Made by a program: the position numbers and the translations under genes. Source: an uncultured Bacilli bacterium (lineage in GTDB: Bacteria; Bacillota_I; Bacilli_A; RF39; UBA660). Taken from it: a DNA stretch of 5,939 nucleotides. The stretch spans positions 1 to 5,939 of the forward strand of contig CANRJL010000069.1 of NCBI GenBank assembly GCA_947630935.1. Reading direction: 5' to 3'. Shown piece by piece: positions 1 through 5,794 of the stretch; the stretch's first letter is position 1, and every line of letters starts with the position of its first letter. The notes beneath the pieces were generated by a model, which worked only from the letters and a program-made list of their open reading frames with translations, was not told where the DNA came from and ran no database searches.

Positions 1-480
1 GGACGTCTTACTGATAGTCAAGGAAGAACAGTTGATTTTAAAAATACCATTATTATTATGACTAGTAATTTAGGTAGTGAATATATCTTAGATAATGAAG
101 AAAATGCTCATGAATTAGTAATGGAAGCTTTAAAAAATGCTTTTCGTCCTGAACTTATCAATCGAATTGATGAAATTATTATCTTCAACTCTTTACCTAA
201 AGATGTAGTAGGCGATATTGTAGATAAAATAATTAAAGAAATCGAAAACCGTTTAAAAAATTATCATTTAAAAATTAATTTAAGTGCTGAAGCTAAAACC
301 AAAATAATTGAAGAAGCATACAATCCTAATTTTGGTGCTAGACCAATTAAAAGGTATGTAACTAGTCATATTGAAAATTTACTTGCCCATGAATTAATAA
401 ATGAAGAATTAAAAACAAATACCATTTTTAATATCACTATTAAAAATAATGAATTTGTTATTGAAAGAACATCTAATTAA
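1..480 (+). CDS. clpB: ATP-dependent disaggregase ClpB, C-terminal part (5'-truncated by the window edge)
   Basis: The frame is open from base 1, so the gene begins outside the window; the ATG at 58 is internal. The visible 159 residues are the end of the second AAA+ module of a Hsp100 protein. It opens with GRLTDSQGRTVDF and IIIMTSNLGS, the stretch around sensor 1. RPELINRIDE follows, carrying the conserved arginine finger, and then NFGARPIKR, the sensor 2 motif of the C-terminal small domain. ClpB hexamers thread aggregated proteins through a central pore, together with DnaK, in the cytoplasm. TSNLGSEYIL and the C-terminal domain fit ClpB better than ClpC, but the diagnostic N-terminal and middle domains are not in view. 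The stop TAA (478-480) lies inside a terminator hairpin, so the gene ends its transcription unit. No CIRCE or CtsR site can be judged because the 5' end is missing. Confidence 0.87.
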   Translation, partial: GRLTDSQGRTVDFKNTIIIMTSNLGSEYILDNEENAHELVMEALKNAFRPELINRIDEIIIFNSLPKDVVGDIVDKIIKEIENRLKNYHLKINLSAEAKTKIIEEAYNPNFGARPIKRYVTSHIENLLAHELINEELKTNTIFNITIKNNEFVIERTSN

Positions 481-494
481 AGTTGTTCTTTTTT
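464..494 (+). terminator. Rho-independent terminator of clpB
   Basis: AAAGAACA (464-471) pairs with TGTTCTTT (484-491) as a perfect 8-bp stem with a 12-base loop. The T run continues to 494. The stem begins inside the last codons of clpB and its loop contains the stop codon. Confidence 0.8.
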
Positions 495-503
495 ATGTTA
501 CTC

Positions 504-515
504 GCAAACATTTGC
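504..515. repeat. Short palindrome GCAAACATTTGC next to the RNA promoter
   Basis: GCAAA and TTTGC form 5-bp inverted arms around CA. The element ends eight bases before the -10 hexamer at 524-529, where a repressor or activator could touch RNA polymerase. Related 11-mers (GCAAwCATwTG) recur at 840-850 and 863-873 around the next promoter. It could be an operator, but short palindromes arise by chance in AT-rich DNA. Confidence 0.3.
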
Positions 516-520
516 TTTTA

Positions 521-529
521 TGATATAAT
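521..529 (+). promoter_or_regulatory. Extended -10 promoter for the intergenic RNA
   Basis: TGATATAAT is a perfect extended -10 (TGn plus TATAAT at 524-529). No good -35 is visible 16-18 bases upstream, which an extended -10 can compensate for. Predicted initiation is around 536-538, immediately before the 5' strand of a 10-bp closing stem, so the RNA would start almost exactly where its structure begins. Confidence 0.65.
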
Positions 530-535
530 ATATTT

Positions 536-640
536 GTAGATGGGATACTTGTTAAGAATTGACGATGTGTTGGCAATGCCAGTAAGCATATTTTATATGT
601 GAGCATTCATCTCGCCGGGGGTATCCTATCATTATTTTTG
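536..640 (+). ncRNA. Candidate structured small RNA, family not recognised
   Basis: The region folds compactly. P1 joins GATGGGATAC (539-548) to GTATCCTATC (621-630), 10 bp with one G-U. P2 joins 561-567 to 608-613 (GATG/CATC plus GA/CT, one bulged C). Inside are P3 (TTGGC 570-574 with GCCAG 578-582) and P4 (CATAT 587-591 with ATATG 595-599), making a three-way junction. A G-rich strand (617-621) faces the internal loop 549-560. Its GC content is visibly higher than the flanks. T-rich sequence follows at 632-639, so P1 could act as a weak terminator, or transcription could run on to 824. I looked for hallmarks of SRP RNA, tmRNA, RNase P, 5S, tRNA, 6S and the common riboswitches and found none. 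It may be a standalone sRNA or a cis-regulatory element. The structure is hand-drawn. Confidence 0.55.
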
Positions 641-686
641 TTACAAATACTATCACGTTGTTAAATATTTATTTAATGGAATATAT

Positions 687-692
687 TATAAT
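687..692 (+). promoter_or_regulatory. Possible -10 hexamer before the T-box-like segment
   Basis: TATAAT matches the -10 consensus exactly, but no convincing -35 lies at 16-18 bases and there is no upstream TG. In such AT-rich DNA the match alone is weak. It would start a transcript near 699, about where a T-box leader would begin. Confidence 0.3.
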
Positions 693-698
693 TGGTTT

Positions 699-790
699 AG
701 TTAATTAAAAAACGATTTATTCGAAGTAATTATTTTAAAATTTTTTTTAGAGAACTTGTGGTTGGTGAAAAACGTAATATTTAAATAAAA
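699..790 (+). promoter_or_regulatory. Degenerate T-box-like stem I segment
   Basis: Several landmarks of T-box leader stem I occur in the right order. These are CGAT then CGAAGTAA (713-729, compare the family's CGAT...GAAGAGTA), AGAGA (749-753), and GGTTGGTGAAAA (760-771, compare the terminal-loop region GGTTGGTGAAAAC). A T-box leader senses uncharged tRNA and controls aminoacyl-tRNA synthetase or amino-acid genes. The diagnostic T-box sequence (TGGTACCGCG) and antiterminator are absent, and the arms around GGTTGGTG pair poorly. No synthetase or amino-acid gene follows, because the next gene has its own promoter. Best read as a decayed leader left after gene loss or rearrangement, or as a chance resemblance. 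No specifier codon can be assigned. Confidence 0.35.
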
Positions 791-794
791 TTTT

Positions 795-824
795 AATCAT
801 TCTAAAATTATAGGATGATTTTTT
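795..824 (+). terminator. Intrinsic terminator upstream of the radical SAM gene
   Basis: AATCATTCTA (795-804) pairs with TAGGATGATT (811-820), a 10-bp stem with one G-U and a 6-base loop, followed by TTTT (821-824). It would end transcripts from the promoters at 521 or 687 and insulates the downstream operon. It lacks the T-box sequence that a true T-box attenuator would have in its 5' arm. Confidence 0.72.
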
Positions 825-840
825 AATTTCCAAATATTAG

Positions 841-877
841 CAATCATTTGTTCGTGACAATAGCAAACATATGTGTT
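841..877. promoter_or_regulatory. Two SOS-box-like palindromes around the operon promoter
   Basis: CAATCATTTGTTCG (841-854) and CAAACATATGTGTT (864-877) each match the Bacillus-type LexA box CGAACRNRYGTTYG at about 11 of 14 positions by eye. The first has an intact right half and the second an intact centre. They start 23 bases apart, touch the -35 and fill the spacer up to the -10, a good position for repression. LexA control would suit a DNA-repair-type operon. Neither site is a full consensus match, so this is a suggestion only. Confidence 0.28.
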
Positions 878-882
878 ATATT
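854..882 (+). promoter_or_regulatory. Promoter of the radical SAM/DUF4130/groEL operon
   Basis: GTGACA (854-859) and TATATT (877-882) each match five of six consensus bases, with an optimal 17-base spacer. Predicted initiation is near 889, giving a leader of only about ten bases that begins at the Shine-Dalgarno site. This promoter lies inside the longest open frame and supports moving the start codon to 899. Confidence 0.65.
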
Positions 883-898
883 TATGTTGGTGATAAAG

Positions 899-2113
899 AT
901 GAGTATAGAAGAAAAATTAAAAATTCTTGCTGATTCGGCTAAATATGATGCGTCGTGTTCTTCCTCGGGAAGTAAGAGAAAAGCTAAGGATGGTTTAGGT
1001 ATTCCTTCCTTTAGTGGCATTTGTCATTCATTTTCTAGTGATGGTAGGTGTATTTCCCTTTTAAAAATCTTAATGACAAATTGTTGTATTTTTGATTGTA
1101 AATATTGTATCAATAGAAGAAGTAATGAAGTAAAAAGAGCAATATTTACCCCAGAAGAAATCTGTGAGATAACAATTAATTTTTATAAAAGAAATTATAT
1201 TGAAGGCTTATTTTTAAGTTCCGGTATAATTAAAAATCCTGATTATACAATGAATAAATTAATTGAAACAATTAGTTTATTAAGAAATAAATATCATTTT
1301 AATGGCTACATTCATGTTAAAGCTATTCCCGGAGCTAGTAATTATTTATTAAAAAAATTAGGCTCTCTAGTTGACCGGATAAGTGCTAATATCGAACTTC
1401 CCACTCATAATGGCTTAAAACTTTTAGCGCCTGATAAATCACAAGATAAAGTAACCACTATTATGCAAACTATTAAAGAAAATCAAAATAAAAATTTTGT
1501 AAATGCTGGTCAAAGTACCCAAATGATTATTGGAGCAACCAAAGAAAGTGATTTAGATATTATGAAAATGAGTTCTTTTTTATATCAGAATTATAAATTA
1601 AAACGGGTCTTTTATTCTGCATATATTGCCGTTAATAAAGATAATTTATTACCAGCTTTAAAAATGCCTCCCTTAAAACGTGAACATCGTCTTTATCAAG
1701 CTGATTGGCTTATCAAATACTATAATTTTAAAGTTACCGATTTATTAGATAAAAATAACCCTAATTTTAATATTTTATTAGACCCTAAATCAAATTGGGC
1801 TTTAAGAAATCTTCATCTTTTTCCTTGTGAAATTAATAAAGCTAGTTATAATGATTTACTAAAAATTCCAGGTATCGGTCCTAAAAGTGCTCAAAAAATA
1901 ATTTCTAATCGCCGTTATTACACTTTAGAATATAATGATTTAAAAAAATTAGGAGTAGTTCTAAAAAGAGCAAAATATTTTATTTTATGTAATGGTCATT
2001 ATTTTATGAATAAAACTTACTTTTCGCCAAATTTTATCGAAACCAATCTTTTATTAGAAGACCAATCAATCAAAATACAATCTAAAGAGCAACTAAGTTT
2101 ATTTAATGAATGA
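899..2113 (+). CDS. Radical SAM protein of the putative DNA modification/repair family (UDG-linked type)
   Basis: This 404-residue protein is recognised from its conserved N-terminus (EEKLKILADSAKYD, CSSSGS, GICHSFSSDGRCISLLKIL) as the radical SAM family often found beside or linked to DUF4130 and uracil-DNA glycosylase-like proteins (TIGR03916 type, from memory). The CX3CX2C triad that binds the 4Fe-4S cluster is at Cys63, Cys67 and Cys70. SSG near 107-109 follows the second strand of the SAM barrel. Residues 321-335 (LKIPGIGPKSAQKII) are a helix-hairpin-helix, so contact with DNA is likely. The reaction and substrate are unknown. The frame can be extended to a TTG at 848, but ATG 899 has GGTGAT (889-894) four bases upstream, follows the promoter directly, and matches where family members begin. 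The stop overlaps the next gene by 8 bases (ATGAATGA), indicating translational coupling. Confidence 0.9.
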   Translation: MSIEEKLKILADSAKYDASCSSSGSKRKAKDGLGIPSFSGICHSFSSDGRCISLLKILMTNCCIFDCKYCINRRSNEVKRAIFTPEEICEITINFYKRNYIEGLFLSSGIIKNPDYTMNKLIETISLLRNKYHFNGYIHVKAIPGASNYLLKKLGSLVDRISANIELPTHNGLKLLAPDKSQDKVTTIMQTIKENQNKNFVNAGQSTQMIIGATKESDLDIMKMSSFLYQNYKLKRVFYSAYIAVNKDNLLPALKMPPLKREHRLYQADWLIKYYNFKVTDLLDKNNPNFNILLDPKSNWALRNLHLFPCEINKASYNDLLKIPGIGPKSAQKIISNRRYYTLEYNDLKKLGVVLKRAKYFILCNGHYFMNKTYFSPNFIETNLLLEDQSIKIQSKEQLSLFNE

Positions 2114-2873
2114 TTTTAATATCTATTTATATGATGGAAGTTTCTATAATCTTCTAAATACAATTGAAATTCTAATAAAAGAAAAAATAAAACCAAATAA
2201 CATTATAAATGAAAAATATTATATCAACGATTTATTAAGTAATGTATATAAGAAAACCTTAAAAACTGATACTTTATTTGCACAAAAATTAAAATCTATA
2301 TCCCTAAGATTTTATCAAATAATTTATGATGTTTATTTATCTAATGACCAAAATAAAGAATTAATAATATATTATTTTATTTTAAATGGTTTAAAATACG
2401 GAGCCAAAATTGTTTATTTAAGAAAATTAAAATGTGTTAATAAAGCTTTAAATATTAGTCATTATGTTCATAATGAAGTCCATAAACTTAAAGGCTTTGT
2501 ACGCTTTCAAAAATTAGAAACTAATTTTTATCTTGCCTATATTAACCCGACTAATAATGTTTTAGAATATTTAGCAAAATATTTTAAAAAAAGATTAGCA
2601 ACAGAATCATGGATGATTTATGATATAAAAAGAAATTTATTAAGCATTTATACTAATAATAAATACATAATAATAGAAGTAGCTGATTTAGAGAAGAATA
2701 AATTTAAATTTAGTGATGATGAGAAAATATTTGCCAATTTATGGCAAACATTTTATAAAACAATAGCTATTAAACAACGAACTAACAAAAGATGCCAAAT
2801 GAATTTTATGCCTAAAAAATATTGGTCATATATGATAGAAATGAGTGATAAAATTGCAAAAGATAATTTCTGA
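2106..2873 (+). CDS. DUF4130 protein, radical SAM partner (probable DNA metabolism protein)
   Basis: This 255-residue protein carries the DUF4130 signature. YDGSF is near the start (9-13), KLKGFVRF at 127-134, NVLEYLAKYFKKR at 151-163, WMIYDIKRN at 169-177, and the C-terminal block LWQTFYKTIAIKQRTN with FMPKKYW at 212-240. The family (TIGR03915 type, from memory) almost always sits next to the radical SAM gene seen here, and in many bacteria it is fused to a uracil-DNA glycosylase domain. No such extension is present, so this is the short form. The N-terminal third (about 25-100) is weakly conserved, Lys/Ile/Tyr-rich and probably helical. There is no signal peptide or membrane segment. The role is unknown, with DNA repair or base modification inferred from partners. 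There is no good SD at its ATG, so translation probably depends on the upstream gene. Its 3' end overlaps groEL. Confidence 0.88.
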   Translation: MNDFNIYLYDGSFYNLLNTIEILIKEKIKPNNIINEKYYINDLLSNVYKKTLKTDTLFAQKLKSISLRFYQIIYDVYLSNDQNKELIIYYFILNGLKYGAKIVYLRKLKCVNKALNISHYVHNEVHKLKGFVRFQKLETNFYLAYINPTNNVLEYLAKYFKKRLATESWMIYDIKRNLLSIYTNNKYIIIEVADLEKNKFKFSDDEKIFANLWQTFYKTIAIKQRTNKRCQMNFMPKKYWSYMIEMSDKIAKDNF

Positions 2874-4386
2874 AAAAGAATTTCAAAACATTTTGATTAA
2901 AGCGGTAAATATTTTATGTAATCCTGTAATTAAAACATTAGGGCCGAAAGGAAGCAATGTAATATTAAGTAATTCTGATTCTTTACCATTTATTACTAAT
3001 GATGGGGTGACAATTGCTAAAAGCATTGAAAGTAATGATGAAGCTATAAATGCAATTTTAACAATATTAAAAGAAGCTAGCTTAAAAACCGATGAAGAAG
3101 TTGGTGATGGAACAACAACAACTTTAGTTTTACTAAAATCAATAATTTTAAATGGTTTAGAAGAAATAAATAAAGGCGAAAATTCTCTTAATTTAAAAAA
3201 GAGATTGACCACTTCTTTAGATAATATCTTAAATTTATTAGAAAAAGAAAAATTTAAACCAAGTCCCCAAAATTATTATGATATAGCTCTTACAAGTTCT
3301 AATGATTTAGAAATTAGTAAAATTATTACCAATGCTTTTTTAAAAGTAAAAGCAAAAAGTGCTATTAAAATTAAAGAAAGTAACTTTCCTAAAACATATC
3401 TTGAAAAAAAGAATGGTTATTATTTTGAATCTGGTGTACTAAGTAATGCTTTTTTAAAAAATCAAAAAGAAATTATTTTAAATGATTGTTATCTTTTATT
3501 AATTGATTACTTTATAGAAGATGTTGCATCTTTAACTACTATTTATAATATGATGATTGAAGAAAAACACAATTTAATTATTTTAGCTGATTCCTTTAGT
3601 GATGAAATAAAACAAACAACTTTAGAAATTAATAGAGAACAAAAATGGCAAATAATTCTCATTAATGCTATTGATTATGTTGAAAAGAAAAAAGAAATAT
3701 TTGAAGACTTAGAAATCTTAACAAATGCTAAAATAGTTAAATATCCAACAACACCTACAATAGATGATTTAGGTTTTTCCAAGCAAATAAAATGTACAAA
3801 AGATGAGACTACTGTTATAGGAAATAAAACATCAAAATTAAAATCTCATATCAAAAAATTAACTAAACTTTCTTGTGAAATAAAAGAAACTTTTTATTTA
3901 GAAGAAATTAAAGAAAGAATTCATAAATTAAAACAAAATAATATTATTGTCTATGTTGGTGGTTATACCAAAACAGCCCGAAAAGAACTTATAATGCGTT
4001 ATATTGATGCTTTGTCCTCTTTAAACCAATGTCAAGATGGCGTTATATATGGAAGTGGTCTAACTCTTTATAAAATTAGTAAGCAAATAAATGATGAAAT
4101 AGTAAAAAAAGCTTTAGAAAGTCCTATCAGACAAATTATAAAAAATAATAACCTTGATGAAAATAAAATTCTTTTAAATATTCAAAAATATAATTATCAA
4201 AAAATCTATAATGTCGAGAAAGATAGTTTTGAAAATGTCACAGATACTAAAATAATTGATGCTTATTTAGTAGTCAAAAAAGCCTTAGAAACTGCTTTTT
4301 CGATTGCTAGTTTGGTTCTTACAACTTCTAACTTAGTCATTAATCATCCAAAAGATTCTTCATTAACTAATTATTTAGATACTTAA
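2845..4386 (+). CDS. groEL: Highly divergent GroEL (Hsp60) chaperonin
   Basis: The protein has 513 residues, against about 540-550 for standard GroEL. The ATPase core is kept: TLGPKG (31-36), ITNDGVTIAK (50-59, Asp53), GDGTTTT (87-93, Asp88), IDAL (387-390, Asp388, equivalent to E. coli Asp398), GVIYGSG (399-405, in place of GVVAGGG) and Asp472 (equivalent to Asp495). The apical domain has drifted. Some substrate-binding positions remain (GVLSNAF, 197-203), but the block usually reading KAPGFGDRR is replaced by NAIDYVEKKK (274-283), and the C-terminal GGM tail is missing (NHPKDSSLTNYLDT). It therefore probably binds ATP and may form rings, while GroES and client binding could differ. No groES is adjacent and no CIRCE site is seen. 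The GTG at 2845 gives the family-like N-terminus; TTG at 2854, behind GAGTGAT, is an alternative. It overlaps the DUF4130 gene by 29 (or 20) bases, so it is co-transcribed and likely coupled to it. Confidence 0.88.
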   Translation: MIKLQKIISEKEFQNILIKAVNILCNPVIKTLGPKGSNVILSNSDSLPFITNDGVTIAKSIESNDEAINAILTILKEASLKTDEEVGDGTTTTLVLLKSIILNGLEEINKGENSLNLKKRLTTSLDNILNLLEKEKFKPSPQNYYDIALTSSNDLEISKIITNAFLKVKAKSAIKIKESNFPKTYLEKKNGYYFESGVLSNAFLKNQKEIILNDCYLLLIDYFIEDVASLTTIYNMMIEEKHNLIILADSFSDEIKQTTLEINREQKWQIILINAIDYVEKKKEIFEDLEILTNAKIVKYPTTPTIDDLGFSKQIKCTKDETTVIGNKTSKLKSHIKKLTKLSCEIKETFYLEEIKERIHKLKQNNIIVYVGGYTKTARKELIMRYIDALSSLNQCQDGVIYGSGLTLYKISKQINDEIVKKALESPIRQIIKNNNLDENKILLNIQKYNYQKIYNVEKDSFENVTDTKIIDAYLVVKKALETAFSIASLVLTTSNLVINHPKDSSLTNYLDT

Positions 4387-4410
4387 AACATAAATTATTC
4401 CTTAAAATAT

Positions 4411-4439
4411 TTGCAAAATAGAAAAGTCTACGGTATAAT
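4411..4439 (+). promoter_or_regulatory. Promoter of tig
   Basis: TTGCAA (4411-4416) and a perfect TATAAT (4434-4439) are separated by exactly 17 bases. Initiation is expected near 4446, about 20 bases before the ATG. No terminator is visible between the groEL stop and this promoter, so some read-through from groEL is possible. Confidence 0.8.
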
Positions 4440-4465
4440 ACTAAACATGAAAGGACGTGCTAGTA

Positions 4466-5713
4466 ATGGCTAAAAATATAGAAAAAATTACAATTAAAAT
4501 TGAAGGAAAAGAATGGCAAGATGCTTTAGATAAAACATTTAAAAAGAAACAAAAAGATGTCAGAATAGATGGTTTTCGTAAAGGTGCTGTTCCTAAAGAA
4601 GTGTATTATGAAAAAGTAGGAGTTTCTTCATTATATATGGACTCTATGAATGAAGTTGTTGATAGTGCCTATCAAAAAGCTTTAAAAGAATCAAAAATAT
4701 TACCAGCTATTGAACCAGTTATTGATGTTACATCTGTTGATGAAAATAGTGTTACTTTTGAAATTACTATTGTAGGCAAACCAGATATTGAATTAGGTGC
4801 TTATAAAAATTTAAAAATTAAAAAAGAAGAAGTTAAAGTAACAGCTGAAGAAGTAAAAGAAGAAATTGAACATTTAAGAAATGAATTTGCAGAAATAAAA
4901 GTTAAAGAAAAAGGAGAAGTTGAAAATAAAGACACCGCTATTATTGATTTTAAGGGCTTTATTGATGGTCAAGAACTAGAAGGTGGTTCTGGAGCAAATT
5001 ATCCATTAGAAATTGGTTCCAATACTTTTATTCCTGGCTTTGAGGAAAATGTCATTGGGATGAAAGTTGGAGATAAAAAAACTATTCATTTAAAATTTCC
5101 AGATGATTATGTAAAAGACTTAGCAGGCAAAGAAGTTGATTTTGAAATAATATTAAGAGAAATTAAAACCAGAATTTTACCTGAAATTAATGAAACATTC
5201 TTTGAAGATTTAGGATATGATAAAGTAACTAACGAAAAAGAATTAAAAGAAGAAGTTAAAAAAATATTAACTGAGAAAAAGCAACAAGAAATTGATGATA
5301 AATATATTGAAGAAAAACTCCAAAAAGCTTCAGATAATATGAAAGTAGACTTACCAGATGAGATAATTCATGATGAAATTCATCGTATGATAGGCCAATT
5401 TGAAGAACAATTAAAAATGCAAGGCTTAACTAAAGAACAATATTTTCAATATGCTAATTTAAATGAAGAAACATTACATGAAAATATGAGACCAGAAGCT
5501 ATTAGAAGAATTAAATATCGTTATTTATTAGAAGAAGTAGCTATAAAAGAAAATATTGAAGTAACCGATGAAGAAGTTGAAAAAGACGCTAATGAAATGG
5601 CTGAAAATTATGGAATTACAAAAGAAGAATTATTAAAAGCATTTGGAAGTGAAGAAGTTCTAAAATATGATGCTAAAATGCGTAAAACTTTAGAATTTCT
5701 TAAAAATAATTAA
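4466..5713 (+). CDS. tig: Trigger factor (ribosome-associated chaperone and peptidyl-prolyl isomerase)
   Basis: This 415-residue protein has the full three-domain layout. The N-terminal ribosome-binding domain (about 1-110) carries the signature GFRKGAVP at 36-43. The FKBP-like PPIase domain follows (about 146-236), with DTAIIDFKGFIDG, FIPGFEENVIGMKVGD and the closing KEVDFEIILREIK. The rest is the helical substrate-cradling domain, rich in Glu and Lys. It docks near the ribosomal exit tunnel and shields nascent chains. The core FRK of the signature is present, but the next lysine (E. coli Lys48) is Ala here. ATG 4466 is chosen because AAAGGA (4450-4455) is a good SD at a suitable distance; the in-frame GTG at 4457 would leave almost no spacing. 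It is a single-gene unit with its own promoter and terminator. Confidence 0.96.
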   Translation: MAKNIEKITIKIEGKEWQDALDKTFKKKQKDVRIDGFRKGAVPKEVYYEKVGVSSLYMDSMNEVVDSAYQKALKESKILPAIEPVIDVTSVDENSVTFEITIVGKPDIELGAYKNLKIKKEEVKVTAEEVKEEIEHLRNEFAEIKVKEKGEVENKDTAIIDFKGFIDGQELEGGSGANYPLEIGSNTFIPGFEENVIGMKVGDKKTIHLKFPDDYVKDLAGKEVDFEIILREIKTRILPEINETFFEDLGYDKVTNEKELKEEVKKILTEKKQQEIDDKYIEEKLQKASDNMKVDLPDEIIHDEIHRMIGQFEEQLKMQGLTKEQYFQYANLNEETLHENMRPEAIRRIKYRYLLEEVAIKENIEVTDEEVEKDANEMAENYGITKEELLKAFGSEEVLKYDAKMRKTLEFLKNN

Positions 5714-5729
5714 ATAAATTTAGAAAATT

Positions 5730-5761
5730 AAACAAGGCAACCAAAAAATCTTGTTTTTTTT
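5730..5761 (+). terminator. Rho-independent terminator of tig
   Basis: AAACAAG (5730-5736) pairs with CTTGTTT (5750-5756) around a 13-base loop, and the T run continues to 5761. The stem is short and AU-rich, so it may leak. The next -35 hexamer begins two bases later. Confidence 0.7.
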
Positions 5762-5762
5762 A

Positions 5763-5794
5763 TTGACATAGGGGGGGGGGTATTATGTTATTAT
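5763..5794 (+). promoter_or_regulatory. Promoter with a poly-G spacer, probably phase-variable
   Basis: A perfect -35, TTGACA (5763-5768), is followed by TA and ten Gs (5771-5780). Candidate -10 elements are TATTAT (5781-5786, spacer 12), TGTTAT (5786-5791, spacer 17) and TGTTATTAT, an extended -10 with hexamer 5789-5794 (spacer 20). The last would reach an optimal 17-18 if two or three Gs were lost, and the first would need about five more. Slippage in the tract would therefore tune or switch transcription, as known for the poly-G promoter of Neisseria porA. The exact -10 in use is uncertain. Confidence 0.65.
5771..5780 (+). repeat. Homopolymeric G10 tract
   Basis: Ten consecutive Gs stand in sequence that is otherwise overwhelmingly A/T, lying between promoter elements of the gene at 5827. 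Tracts of this length are prone to replication slippage. The reported length may also be imprecise because sequencers miscount homopolymers. Confidence 0.9.

Noticed and set aside
540..602. Short ORF starting ATGGGATAC and ending TGA, 20 codons
   Set aside because: It has no SD and would start about four bases after the predicted transcript start, and the bases are better explained by stem pairing (P1-P4).
542..626. tRNA-like fold, because GGGATAC and GTATCC could be an acceptor stem
   Set aside because: There is no T-arm with TTCRANNC before the 3' strand, no D-arm, no anticodon arm of the right size and no CCA context.
536..640. SRP RNA, 6S RNA, tmRNA, RNase P RNA or a common riboswitch
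   Set aside because: The diagnostic conserved strings of SRP RNA, tmRNA and RNase P are absent; it is too short for 6S, and no riboswitch core I know matches.
838..866. CIRCE-like (HrcA) element, since TTAGCAATC resembles the CIRCE left arm
   Set aside because: The right arm after nine bases (TGACAATAG) does not match GAGTGCTAA, and the gene controlled is not a heat-shock gene.
2106..2873. TGA read as tryptophan (mycoplasma code 4)
   Set aside because: All tryptophans seen are TGG, and TGA ends both the radical SAM and DUF4130 genes at the positions expected for their families.
2883..3212. Reverse-strand open frame of 109 codons inside groEL
   Set aside because: It is a shadow of the well-supported groEL frame, with no SD or promoter and no recognisable protein features.
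4457..4465. Upstream GTG start for trigger factor
   Set aside because: It leaves only one base between AAAGGA and the start codon; ATG 4466 has normal spacing and a normal N-terminus.
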